NCBI GenBank assembly: GCA_937880705.1
Contig: CALGRZ010000013.1
Span: 1-11,423, forward strand
Direction: 5' to 3'
DNA: 11,423 bases
From: an uncultured Alistipes sp.
GTDB lineage: Bacteria; Bacteroidota; Bacteroidia; Bacteroidales; Rikenellaceae
This document shows positions 1-5,524 of the stretch, one piece after another. Every line of letters begins with the position of its first letter. Position 1 is the first letter of the stretch. Position numbers and translations under genes: made by a program. A model generated the notes under the pieces. That model was not told the DNA's origin. It was given only the letters and a program-made list of their open reading frames with translations, and ran no database searches.

Positions 1-205
1 GTGAGAATACTACCTCGCCCTGGTAGCTCTTGTCGATACCTGCGATAATCTTCATCAGCGTAGACTTACCCGAGCCGTTGAGACCGATGATACCGATCTT
101 GGCTCCATAGAAGAACGATAGGTAGATGTTGTTCAGGATTTTCTTGTTGTTGTTGAGCACCTTGCTCACGCCAACCATCGAAAATATGATTTTCTCGTCT
201 GCCAT
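1..205 (-). CDS. ettA: EttA, ABC-F translational throttle ATPase (N-terminus only)
   Basis: This is the first 68 codons of a gene that runs off the left edge. The reading begins MADEKIIFSMVGVSKVL and contains LSFFYGAKIGIIGLNGSGKS, with the Walker A motif GLNGSGKST at residues 41-49, followed by LMKIIAGIDK. The run LSFF-GAKIG--GLNG-GKSTL-(K/R)I-AGIDK closely matches the start of E. coli EttA. That protein is an ABC-F ATPase that binds the ribosomal E site and gates the first elongation step according to the ATP/ADP ratio. ABC-F proteins are cytoplasmic and have two ABC domains and no membrane segments; the second domain lies outside the window. The start at 205 is chosen because it gives the normal EttA N-terminus and lies 38 bp below a good promoter. 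It diverges from the rubrerythrin gene. The identification is confident, although only about one eighth of the protein is visible. Confidence 0.9.
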   Translation of the reverse strand, partial: MADEKIIFSMVGVSKVLNNNKKILNNIYLSFFYGAKIGIIGLNGSGKSTLMKIIAGIDKSYQGEVVFS

Positions 206-243
206 ATAATTTTAGTTTATTTGATTATTCACATATAGTCGGG

Positions 244-275
244 CAAAGATACTAAAATATTTGATATTTTACAAA
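244..275 (-). promoter_or_regulatory. Bacteroidota-type promoter of ettA
   Basis: On the minus strand a -33 element TTTG (272-275) is followed after 20 bp by a -7 element TATCTTTG (244-251). This fits the TTTG / TAnnTTTG consensus of the Bacteroidota primary sigma factor. The predicted transcript would have a leader of about 30 nt before the ettA start at 205. Confidence 0.75.
254..270. repeat. Perfect inverted repeat inside the ettA promoter spacer
   Basis: AAAATAT (254-260) and ATATTTT (264-270) are exact reverse complements separated by TTG. The 17-bp element lies almost entirely between the -33 and -7 elements of the ettA promoter and 66 bp upstream of the rubrerythrin start. This is where a repressor could act on ettA, or a regulator on both divergent genes. 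AT-rich DNA produces such repeats by chance fairly often, so the regulatory role is inference. Confidence 0.4.
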
Positions 276-335
276 CCTCTTGGCTTTGGCTCTAAAATTG
301 TATCTCAACGGGTGTAACTCTAAAACTGTAATCGT

Positions 336-917
336 ATGAGAAACACACTCAAAGGAACGCTCACCGAGGAGAACCTGCTGAAGGCCTTTGCCGGTGAGAG
401 CCAGGCCCGTATGCGCTACAACTACTTTGCATCGCAGGCCTCGAAGGATGGCTATGAGCAGATAGCCGCAATATTCAACACCACGGCCGACCAGGAGAGG
501 GAGCATGCCAAGCGCTTCTTCAAGTACTTGGAGGGTGGTATGGCGACCATTCACAACGCCTCGTATCCGGCCGGCATTATCGGCACTACCAAGCAAAACC
601 TCATAGCGGCAGCCGAGGGTGAGCACGAAGAGTGGGATATACTCTACAAGGCATTTGCCGAGACGGCACACGCCGAGGGCTTCCAGAAGGTGGCCTTGAC
701 GTTTAAGTATGTGGCCGAGGTGGAGAAGGAGCATGAACGCCGATACCTGAAGCTGTTGAGCCGTATTACGGATGGAGATTTCTTCCGTCGTGAAGGCGAG
801 ATTGTGTGGCAGTGTCGCAACTGCGGATATATTGTCAAGGCGCGTGAGGCCCCGAAGATATGTCCGTCGTGCGAGCATGAGCGAAAGTACTTCGAGCCGA
901 TGGCCGACAACTATTAA
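336..917 (+). CDS. rbr: Rubrerythrin, non-haem di-iron peroxidase
   Basis: The 193-aa product has the usual rubrerythrin length and two-domain order. Residues 1-145 form a ferritin-like four-helix di-iron domain with GESQARMRY (E21), EREH (E54, H57), GEHEE (E96, E99) and EKEH (E130, H133) as the likely iron ligands by pattern. Residues 157-190 form a rubredoxin-type Fe(Cys)4 domain with Cys pairs at 160/163 and 176/179. Rubrerythrins reduce hydrogen peroxide to water in the cytoplasm of anaerobes. Electrons come from NAD(P)H oxidoreductases and pass through the rubredoxin centre to the di-iron site. All expected ligands are present, so the enzyme should be active. The start at 336 gives the family-typical opening (KGTLTEENLLKAFAGESQAR). 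No ribosome binding site or clear TAnnTTTG promoter was found upstream. The gene is monocistronic and converges on the capA-family gene, with a hairpin between them. Confidence 0.96.
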   Translation: MRNTLKGTLTEENLLKAFAGESQARMRYNYFASQASKDGYEQIAAIFNTTADQEREHAKRFFKYLEGGMATIHNASYPAGIIGTTKQNLIAAAEGEHEEWDILYKAFAETAHAEGFQKVALTFKYVAEVEKEHERRYLKLLSRITDGDFFRREGEIVWQCRNCGYIVKAREAPKICPSCEHERKYFEPMADNY

Positions 918-936
918 AATGCTCTGTGGTAGAGTG

Positions 937-962
937 GTGGCTGACTAAATTTAGTCGGCCAC
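937..962. terminator. Palindromic hairpin between convergent rbr and capA-family genes
   Basis: GTGGC (937-941) pairs with GCCAC (958-962), and GACTAAA (943-949) pairs with TTTAGTC (950-956). A single T/G position (942/957) gives a wobble pair on the plus strand. The symmetry is nearly perfect and lies 19 bp after the rubrerythrin stop. The element also contains the stop codon (951-953) and last codons of the convergent gene. A weak T-rich tract (TATCTGTTTTATG) follows on the plus strand, so it probably ends rubrerythrin transcripts. Termination on the minus strand is less clear because no U-tract follows. Confidence 0.5.
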
Positions 963-2066
963 TATCTGTTTTATGCCCAGCAGCTTATCGCTGTCGCTAA
1001 AGAATATGTCGCAGGCTTGTCGCGCCTGCGCGGTCATCGCCATGGTGTCGGCTACCTCGCGAGGCAGTATCCGATAGTCGGGGCAGAGCACCCACACGGG
1101 GTGAGGTGTGGCCTTGAGGCGTATGCCCTCTATCGTATCGCAACGCACAACCTCAATCTCCGCCACAAGACCTCCGTCAGAGTACCTCTTGCGCTGATTT
1201 GATACGAGGTTGCCTAACGAGTAGAATGTGGTAGTTACCGAGTCGGCCCTAAAGGGTTGGATGACGTGGGGGTGTGAGCCTATGATGATATTCACACCCT
1301 CGCGCTTGAGCAGATCTTCGAGTTGCAGCTGTGTGCGGTTGGGCCTGCGCTCATACTCTATGCCCCAGTGCATGCATGCGATGATGCAGTCTACGCTATC
1401 CTTGTCGATTGTGCGCAACTCGTGCTTAATGGCCGTGGTGTCTATGCGGTTGACATGGCGACCCTTGGGCGTAGGGATGCCGTTTGTGCCATAGGTGTAG
1501 TTTATAAGCGCAAAGCGTATGCCTCGCCTCTCGAAGTAGAGGGGGCTATGCGAGGCTCGCTCCTCGCTGTCGGCAAAGGCTCCCGTGTGGGCGATGCCGC
1601 GCCTCTTCAACTGCTCGATGGTGGTCTCAATGCCTCGACTACCTCGATCACAGCAATGATTGTTGGCCAACAGTGCTATATCTACTCCCATATCAACCAT
1701 CGCATCAGCTAAATCCGAGGGTGATGCAAAGCTCGGATAACCCGAAAATCGCTTCGATGTGGTGAGTGTCGTTTCGAGATTCAGGATGGCTGCATCTGCC
1801 GAGCGAAAGAGGGGTGTTATATACTCAAACGAGCGGGAGTAGTCGAAGCTGCCATCGGCACATTGTGCAGCCTCCACCTGGGGCAGATGTTGCATCAGGT
1901 CGCCTCCAAAGACCAATCGCACGGTGTCGCTTTGGATGGTTGGCTGTGGCGGTATGGTCTCGAGGGGTTCGGATGCTGGGTAGAATATCTGCTTGCCATA
2001 GCCCATCCATAGTGTTGCGGCCGTGGCGAGTATCAATGCTAAAAGTATGGATGCTAACTCCTTCAT
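951..2066 (-). CDS. CapA-family (PGA_cap) metallophosphatase-like membrane protein
   Basis: The 371-aa product starts with a hydrophobic anchor or uncleaved signal (residues 4-22), a linker to about residue 47, and then a CapA/PgsA-like calcineurin-fold domain. Visible family motifs are GGDLM (54-58), NLE (96-98), NNH (135-137), HWG (233-235), GSHPH (263-267) and SLGN (283-286), so the metal-site His, Asp and Asn residues look intact. In Bacillus, CapA is part of poly-gamma-glutamate synthesis. Here no ligase or transport partners (CapB/CapC type) are adjacent, so that role should not be assumed. A lone CapA-like envelope enzyme is common in Bacteroidota, and its substrate is unknown. The start at 2066 is chosen because an in-frame extension to 2138 would run through the upstream terminator and the promoter. 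The only methionine before the domain other than this one lies inside the hydrophobic segment. Confidence 0.85.
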   Translation of the reverse strand: MKELASILLALILATAATLWMGYGKQIFYPASEPLETIPPQPTIQSDTVRLVFGGDLMQHLPQVEAAQCADGSFDYSRSFEYITPLFRSADAAILNLETTLTTSKRFSGYPSFASPSDLADAMVDMGVDIALLANNHCCDRGSRGIETTIEQLKRRGIAHTGAFADSEERASHSPLYFERRGIRFALINYTYGTNGIPTPKGRHVNRIDTTAIKHELRTIDKDSVDCIIACMHWGIEYERRPNRTQLQLEDLLKREGVNIIIGSHPHVIQPFRADSVTTTFYSLGNLVSNQRKRYSDGGLVAEIEVVRCDTIEGIRLKATPHPVWVLCPDYRILPREVADTMAMTAQARQACDIFFSDSDKLLGIKQIVAD

Positions 2067-2075
2067 CTCGGGTGA

Positions 2076-2106
2076 CAAAGGTATGAAAATATTTGTGAAT
2101 AGCAAA
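2076..2106 (-). promoter_or_regulatory. Bacteroidota-type promoter of the capA-family gene
   Basis: On the minus strand TTTG (2103-2106) is followed after exactly 19 bp by TACCTTTG (2076-2083), a perfect TAnnTTTG. Only 9 bp separate the -7 element from the start codon at 2066, so the transcript would have a leader of a few bases at most. The -33 element lies in the U-tract of the preceding terminator. Confidence 0.75.
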
Positions 2107-2144
2107 AAACGGGGGCTGTCGCAACCAATACGTTGCACAGCCCC
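2104..2144 (-). terminator. Rho-independent terminator of the sigma/DUF4252-like operon
   Basis: On the minus strand GGGGCTGT plus GCAAC pairs with GTTGC plus ACAGCCCC (plus-strand blocks 2137-2144, 2132-2136, 2121-2125 and 2112-2119). This gives 13 bp with one bulged base (2120) and a 6-nt loop. A run of six T residues (2104-2109) follows one C/G pair later. It lies 25 bp past the stop of the last operon gene and is a textbook intrinsic terminator. Confidence 0.9.
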
Positions 2145-2168
2145 TGATCAATGTCTGCATCTCTGGCT

Positions 2169-2627
2169 TTAGCCGATATTGCTTATGGCATTCACAACAT
2201 CGTTAATCATATCCGCGGGAATTGCGCCACAGATGTTTATAAATGCGAGGTCGTCACCATCTATAACATACACGATGATATCCGATACGCTCTCCGAGCC
2301 GACGGTGTAAATCTTAACCTTCGAGCCCCCATCTTCGATATTTACCGTAGGCTCGAGCTTCAGACCCTTCAGCAGTTTGTTGATCTCTGCCTCGAGCTCC
2401 TTTGAGCTCTTCTTGTGCTCCGATGCGATGATAGTGAGCTGCTCGATAGAGTCGGCGTATCCGTTTTCGGTGCTGCCGAGCTGCGCTTTGAGCATCTCGC
2501 CACCGAGCGTTACAACTGTAACATTCTCGTTTGACTGGAATCTCTTTCCGAGCTCATCAATCTCGGGTATAGCTGCCATTGTCATCAACGGCACTAATGT
2601 CAAAATCAATACTATAAACTTTTTCAT
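2169..2627 (-). CDS. Secreted DUF4252-like protein, third paralog in the sigma operon
   Basis: The 152-aa product has a clear Sec signal peptide (MKKFIVLILTLVPLMTMA, probable cleavage near residues 18-19) and no lipobox cysteine, so it should be periplasmic or exported. The mature part opens with a VTVVTLGGEMLKA segment, then a helical lysine- and glutamate-rich stretch (about 70-92). It ends with VKIYTVG--SVSDIIVYVIDGDDLAFINICGAIP, an alternating hydrophobic pattern ending in a G-x-I turn. This layout resembles DUF4252, a small Bacteroidota family of unknown function often seen near ECF sigma factors. The assignment is from memory of the pattern, not a search. It is the last gene of the operon, 30 bp after its upstream paralog and just ahead of the terminator. 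It has diverged strongly from the other two copies, so they are unlikely to be simple redundant duplicates. Confidence 0.75.
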   Translation of the reverse strand: MKKFIVLILTLVPLMTMAAIPEIDELGKRFQSNENVTVVTLGGEMLKAQLGSTENGYADSIEQLTIIASEHKKSSKELEAEINKLLKGLKLEPTVNIEDGGSKVKIYTVGSESVSDIIVYVIDGDDLAFINICGAIPADMINDVVNAISNIG

Positions 2628-2657
2628 ATTAAGTAAATTTTAGTTATATTAATCAAT

Positions 2658-3125
2658 CTATTTTTCTCTTAATTCAGCTATCTTGTGGAGTCTGTCAATG
2701 GGTATTTCGCCTGTCATGGCAACCACCGCGAGCTTACCCTTTTGGTCGGTTATTATGATTATCAATTCGTTAACTACCTCCCCGCTCTTCAGGGCGTACA
2801 CCTCTGATACTGATCCATCTTCGATCTCCTTGCCGATGAGCGTTGCACCGATTGATGAGGCTATGCTCTCTGCTTTGGCCTTAAGCGCAGGTGCGTAAGC
2901 GGGGTTTTGGCACTCTATCATGTCTATGTGTTTGAGCATCCTAAAGGTCTCTCGCTTCTCCTTGTTGGCAAACGTGGAGGCCATGTCGAGCATTGTCGAT
3001 CCTACGCTGAAATAGTCGACGTTGCTGTGTCGTTTCGCCTCCTTGCCCAGACTCTTCATGGCTGGAAGTTGTGCGAAGGTGATAGAGGGTATAACAAGCA
3101 GTATCAGTAAAATAAACCGTTTCAT
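2658..3125 (-). CDS. Secreted DUF4252-like protein, second paralog in the sigma operon
   Basis: The 155-aa product begins MKRFILLILLVIPSITFA, a signal peptide with probable cleavage before QLPAMKSLG, and has no lipobox. The mature region has a VDYFSVGSTMLDMAS segment, then MLKHIDMIEC, a helix of small and charged residues, and a C-terminal half containing SVSEVYALKSGEVVNELIIIITDQKGKLAVVAMTGEIP (no single motif is quoted beyond this as a key block: VxExY, ELIII, and TGEI). This fits the DUF4252 layout best of the three copies. An in-frame ATG nine bases earlier (3134) exists. The start at 3125 is preferred because it aligns exactly with the MKRFILL start of the neighbouring paralog and gives a normal signal peptide. 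It begins 14 bp after the stop of the upstream copy. Function unknown; the context suggests an envelope role under control of the ECF sigma factor. Confidence 0.75.
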   Translation of the reverse strand: MKRFILLILLVIPSITFAQLPAMKSLGKEAKRHSNVDYFSVGSTMLDMASTFANKEKRETFRMLKHIDMIECQNPAYAPALKAKAESIASSIGATLIGKEIEDGSVSEVYALKSGEVVNELIIIITDQKGKLAVVAMTGEIPIDRLHKIAELREK

Positions 3126-3139
3126 ATAAAGCATTTTTT

Positions 3140-3571
3140 CTACATGTTGAGCATGTTTTTAGCCTCTTTTAGCTCTATGTTCTCACCCTTTAGGCGAATG
3201 GCGACACCCTCGCTCTTGTTGGCCGTAAATATTATCATCTCGTTGTACGAGCCACTCTTGTCGGCTATGCCATAGATCTTGACACTCTCGCCATTGCTAT
3301 TCACCGAGAGTATAGCCTTGAGGTCTACTGTGAATATCTCTAAATCGTCGCAGAACTCCTTGATGAGGCTGGCACTCTCTATGGCTATTGCCTCCATGTG
3401 GCTGATGCCGTTGCTTACACCCATCGCCTGCAATGCATCTTTCGACAGCTCGATGGTGGTCGCCCCCTGCTTAGAGCCATACTTTGCAGTGATGCTCTCG
3501 AATGTCATAGGCTGTTGCGCATACCCGACCATGGGCAATAGCAACATAATTAGTAATATAAACCGTTTCAT
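3140..3571 (-). CDS. Secreted DUF4252-like protein, first paralog in the sigma operon
   Basis: The 143-aa product begins MKRFILLIMLLLPMVGYAQQ, a signal peptide cleaved probably after YA. The mature protein has ATTIELSKDALQAMG, a segment rich in small and acidic residues, and a C-terminal portion with GESVKIYGIADK, NEMIIFTA and VAIRLKGENIEL. The order of blocks matches the two downstream copies: a beta-strand plus Met-rich helix, a V-x-I-Y strand, an E-(L/M)-I-I strand and a final V-x-x-x-G strand. Sequence identity outside the signal peptide looks low. The first 14 bases of the coding sequence are identical to those of the next gene, which supports origin by tandem duplication. It starts 18 bp after the stop of the outer-membrane protein gene. 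Function unknown; DUF4252 membership is an inference from pattern. Confidence 0.7.
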   Translation of the reverse strand: MKRFILLIMLLLPMVGYAQQPMTFESITAKYGSKQGATTIELSKDALQAMGVSNGISHMEAIAIESASLIKEFCDDLEIFTVDLKAILSVNSNGESVKIYGIADKSGSYNEMIIFTANKSEGVAIRLKGENIELKEAKNMLNM

Positions 3572-3589
3572 ATCAACTAATTTTTATGT

Positions 3590-4456
3590 TTAGAAGAAGA
3601 GACCTACTCCCGCCGACATCCTGTTTCCAACGGGGCCTGTACTTGTCTTGAACATGTCGAGGAACGAGTAGTTTATAAAGGCGTATGTCTTACCCCAGCC
3701 GAAGCGTACCGTACCTCCAATCTGAAGCGGGTTGAGCGTGATCTCACCACTATCATTTACCGTCTTTGGCTTCTTGTAGCTCAACCATGAGCTGATGAGT
3801 AGCTCTGCGTTGACACCCACACCGATAAAGAGCTTTCGCTTGATGTTCCAGTTGATGATGATGGGAACGCGCATGTAGTTAGCCACAAGCTTCGACTTCT
3901 TAATGCTTGACGGGAGCTCCACGGGCATCATCATACCATCTTTGTACTCCATCGTGTAGTTATTTGCAAAGACGTAGTTTTCGATCGAGAAACCGAGTGC
4001 CATCTCGAGGCTCAATGTGCGCATCTTGTTGAGTGCTACGCTCATAGATAGCGGGTTGATGGCAATGCTTATCGACTTGCGGTTTGTGAATGGCAGCTGC
4101 TGGGCAGCGAAATCGCCGTTGTAGACATTGTAGTTGGCGTTGGCGAGCGTGTTTATAAAGCCCAACTCGACGATGGCGATGTGGTCAATCTTTGTCTTGC
4201 TCCCTCCGGCATACGAGAAGTTTATGGGGAGGTGTACCTTGCTGCCACTCTTCGATGCTTCTGAGTGCGGCTTGAGCTTGTCGTCCGAGCTAAACTCGAA
4301 GTTCATACCTGCAAGCGATACAGAGAGGTTTCCATTCTTTGAACTGATGGTCTTGTCGCCAGTCTGATCGAGTTGAATGACATTGCCATTATCGGTCTGT
4401 GCCTGTGCACCGCAGATAACAAAGAGTAGTATAAGTGTGGTAAAAAGTCGTTTCAT
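3590..4456 (-). CDS. Outer-membrane beta-barrel protein of the sigma operon
   Basis: The 288-aa product has a signal peptide (MKRLFTTLILLFVICGAQA, cleavage before QT). A polar segment of about 60 residues follows. From about residue 75 there are alternating amphipathic strands ending in MSAGVGLFF; a C-terminal phenylalanine is the usual signal for outer-membrane insertion. Strand-like blocks include KLVANYMRVPIIINWNI, LFIGVGVNAELLISS, GGTVRFGWGKTYAFINYSF and RMSAGVGLFF. It resembles the broad PorT / outer-membrane beta-barrel group of Bacteroidota, usually 8-10 strands, although no specific family is recognised. It is too small and lacks a plug domain, so it is not a TonB-dependent SusC-like receptor. 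Sitting between the membrane partner of the sigma factor and the exported DUF4252-like proteins, it may anchor, export or sense with them; this is inference. Confidence 0.75.
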   Translation of the reverse strand: MKRLFTTLILLFVICGAQAQTDNGNVIQLDQTGDKTISSKNGNLSVSLAGMNFEFSSDDKLKPHSEASKSGSKVHLPINFSYAGGSKTKIDHIAIVELGFINTLANANYNVYNGDFAAQQLPFTNRKSISIAINPLSMSVALNKMRTLSLEMALGFSIENYVFANNYTMEYKDGMMMPVELPSSIKKSKLVANYMRVPIIINWNIKRKLFIGVGVNAELLISSWLSYKKPKTVNDSGEITLNPLQIGGTVRFGWGKTYAFINYSFLDMFKTSTGPVGNRMSAGVGLFF

Positions 4457-4486
4457 AGTGTCGTTAATTTAGTTTAGTTGGTGTTT

Positions 4487-4951
4487 CTATTCGTGTGATG
4501 TAAAAGCTGTTATCTTCTCTATTCTTGCCATAGCAAGTTCTATGTTGCCCGATGCACCTCCCAGGATGCGCTCCATCTCTGCACGCGCCTGCTCCTGATT
4601 ATCTATGAGCACGCCATCTACGCGACAGATTATTATCGGCTCGTTTGCAGTCGGTGTCGTAGGCAGGTTTACCGCTCCGACAACAATACCCGCTATGGCG
4701 CATGCGGCAACCGATACGGATACTATCCACTGCGCCCATACGCTGCGCCTGCTTCTGGTCGGGGCGATGGCCACGGGAGATGCTGTCGTTCGCATCTGCG
4801 TAAATGCACCCAACATCGCCTTGAGGGCCTGTTGCTCGGGTGTAAGCTCCTGGTGGCTGTTTAGATAGTTTGCTATCTCTACCTCCTCATCGTGTGAGGT
4901 CGAGCCATCGAAGTATTTGTCGATGAGTGAGTTTATTCTATCTAATTCCAT
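4487..4951 (-). CDS. Single-pass membrane protein, probable anti-sigma factor
   Basis: The 154-aa product has an N-terminal cytoplasmic part (residues 1-70) opening LDRINSLIDKYFDGSTSHDEE, a segment typical of Bacteroidota anti-sigma-like proteins, which carry a K-Y-F-x-G-x-(T/S)-x-x-E-E pattern. One transmembrane helix follows at about residues 73-95 (WAQWIVSVSVAACAIAGIVVGAV), preceded by the positive cluster RSRR. The C-terminal part of about 58 residues would be periplasmic. Its start codon lies inside the end of the sigma-factor gene (14-bp overlap), which implies translational coupling and roughly matched amounts, as is usual for sigma/anti-sigma pairs. No HxxxCxxC zinc anti-sigma motif is present; the only cysteines are C84 in the membrane helix and C109 just beyond. 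The role is inferred from topology and position. Confidence 0.7.
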   Translation of the reverse strand: MELDRINSLIDKYFDGSTSHDEEVEIANYLNSHQELTPEQQALKAMLGAFTQMRTTASPVAIAPTRSRRSVWAQWIVSVSVAACAIAGIVVGAVNLPTTPTANEPIIICRVDGVLIDNQEQARAEMERILGGASGNIELAMARIEKITAFTSHE

Positions 4952-5453
4952 AGTTCATTGCTCTTAAAAGTTGTTCTCTAACTGCCTTGCGACCTCGTGA
5001 TAGGTTCATCCTCACGCTTGCCGGATCCGACTCCATTGTTTGGGCAATCTCCTCAATTTCGTAGCCCTCGACGTCGCGCATGTGTATCGCTATGCGTTGT
5101 CGTTCGGGTAGCTGCTGAATTATTCGTCGTGTAAGCTCGGCCATATCGTGCGTATCGGTCAACCTATTGCCGTCATCCATTGCGATAATTCGGTATCCAT
5201 CCTCGCCCTCGTCGCCCAGTCGTTTGCGTTGTCGCAGGTGGTCAATTGCCAGGTTGCGTGTCATGCGGCAGATGTAGGCTTTGGGATGGCTCTGCGAGAG
5301 TACTGCGTCGCGGGCCCTCCAGACTCTCTCGTATATGTCTTGTGTTATATCCTCGGCCTCGGCACTATCTCCGACGAGGCTCAATGCCAGGCGGTAGATC
5401 GTATCCTTAAGCTCCGATATAAGCTCGGTGTATGGATGTAGTGTCGCTTCCAA
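4938..5453 (-). CDS. ECF-type RNA polymerase sigma factor
   Basis: The 171-aa product is the normal size for an extracytoplasmic-function sigma factor, with only the sigma2 and sigma4 domains. Region 2 spans about residues 13-78 and includes the core-binding DITQDIYERVW (35-45) and the -10-recognition helix YICRMTRNLAIDHLRQRKR (60-78). An acidic linker (80-105) follows. Region 4 (about 109-165) holds the helix-turn-helix YEIEEIAQTM--DPASVRMNLSRGRKAVRE, which reads the -35 element. There is no C-terminal extension. It is the first gene of a six-gene operon and overlaps the next gene by 14 bp. It probably directs RNA polymerase to its own operon and possibly to others in response to an envelope signal. 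No housekeeping TAnnTTTG promoter was found upstream; a possible ECF-type promoter is listed separately. Confidence 0.93.
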   Translation of the reverse strand: MEATLHPYTELISELKDTIYRLALSLVGDSAEAEDITQDIYERVWRARDAVLSQSHPKAYICRMTRNLAIDHLRQRKRLGDEGEDGYRIIAMDDGNRLTDTHDMAELTRRIIQQLPERQRIAIHMRDVEGYEIEEIAQTMESDPASVRMNLSRGRKAVREQLLRAMNYGIR

Positions 5454-5482
5454 GGCTCTTCGTTTTTAGTTTGTTGCTTATA

Positions 5483-5509
5483 TAACGAATAACGGCTACG
5501 ATTTGTAAC
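5483..5509 (-). promoter_or_regulatory. Possible ECF-type autoregulatory promoter of the sigma operon
   Basis: On the minus strand GTTAC (5505-5509) is followed after 17 bp by CGTTA (5483-5487), about 30 bp above the sigma start codon. The spacing and the GTTAC/CGTTA bases resemble the two-part promoters read by ECF sigma factors. No TAnnTTTG element lies in this gap, so some other promoter or readthrough is needed. A second GTTAC lies 3 bp further upstream. The call rests on resemblance in a short AT-rich stretch and is weak. Confidence 0.25.
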
Positions 5510-5524
5510 ATCGTAACCGCTATT
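5488..5524 (-). terminator. Hairpin terminator of the DUF4491 gene
   Basis: On the minus strand a 15-bp stem (5510-5524 pairing with 5488-5502) closes a 7-nt loop (5503-5509). Two of the pairs are G-U wobbles only when read on the minus strand; on the plus strand they become A-C mismatches. This points to a minus-strand function. It starts right at the DUF4491 stop codon, and the downstream tract (TTATTCGTTATAT) is T-rich but not a pure U-run, so termination may be partial. Confidence 0.65.

Noticed and set aside
252..878. Open frame of 208 codons opposite the rubrerythrin gene
   Set aside because: Antisense to a fully conserved gene, with no recognisable domain.
951..2066. Reading the CapA-like protein as part of a poly-gamma-glutamate capsule operon
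   Set aside because: No CapB-, CapC- or CapD-like gene is adjacent, and the gene is flanked by terminators and its own promoter.
2067..2138. 24-residue N-terminal extension of the capA-family protein
   Set aside because: It would require translation through the operon terminator and the gene's own -7 element, and it spoils the hydrophobic N-terminus.
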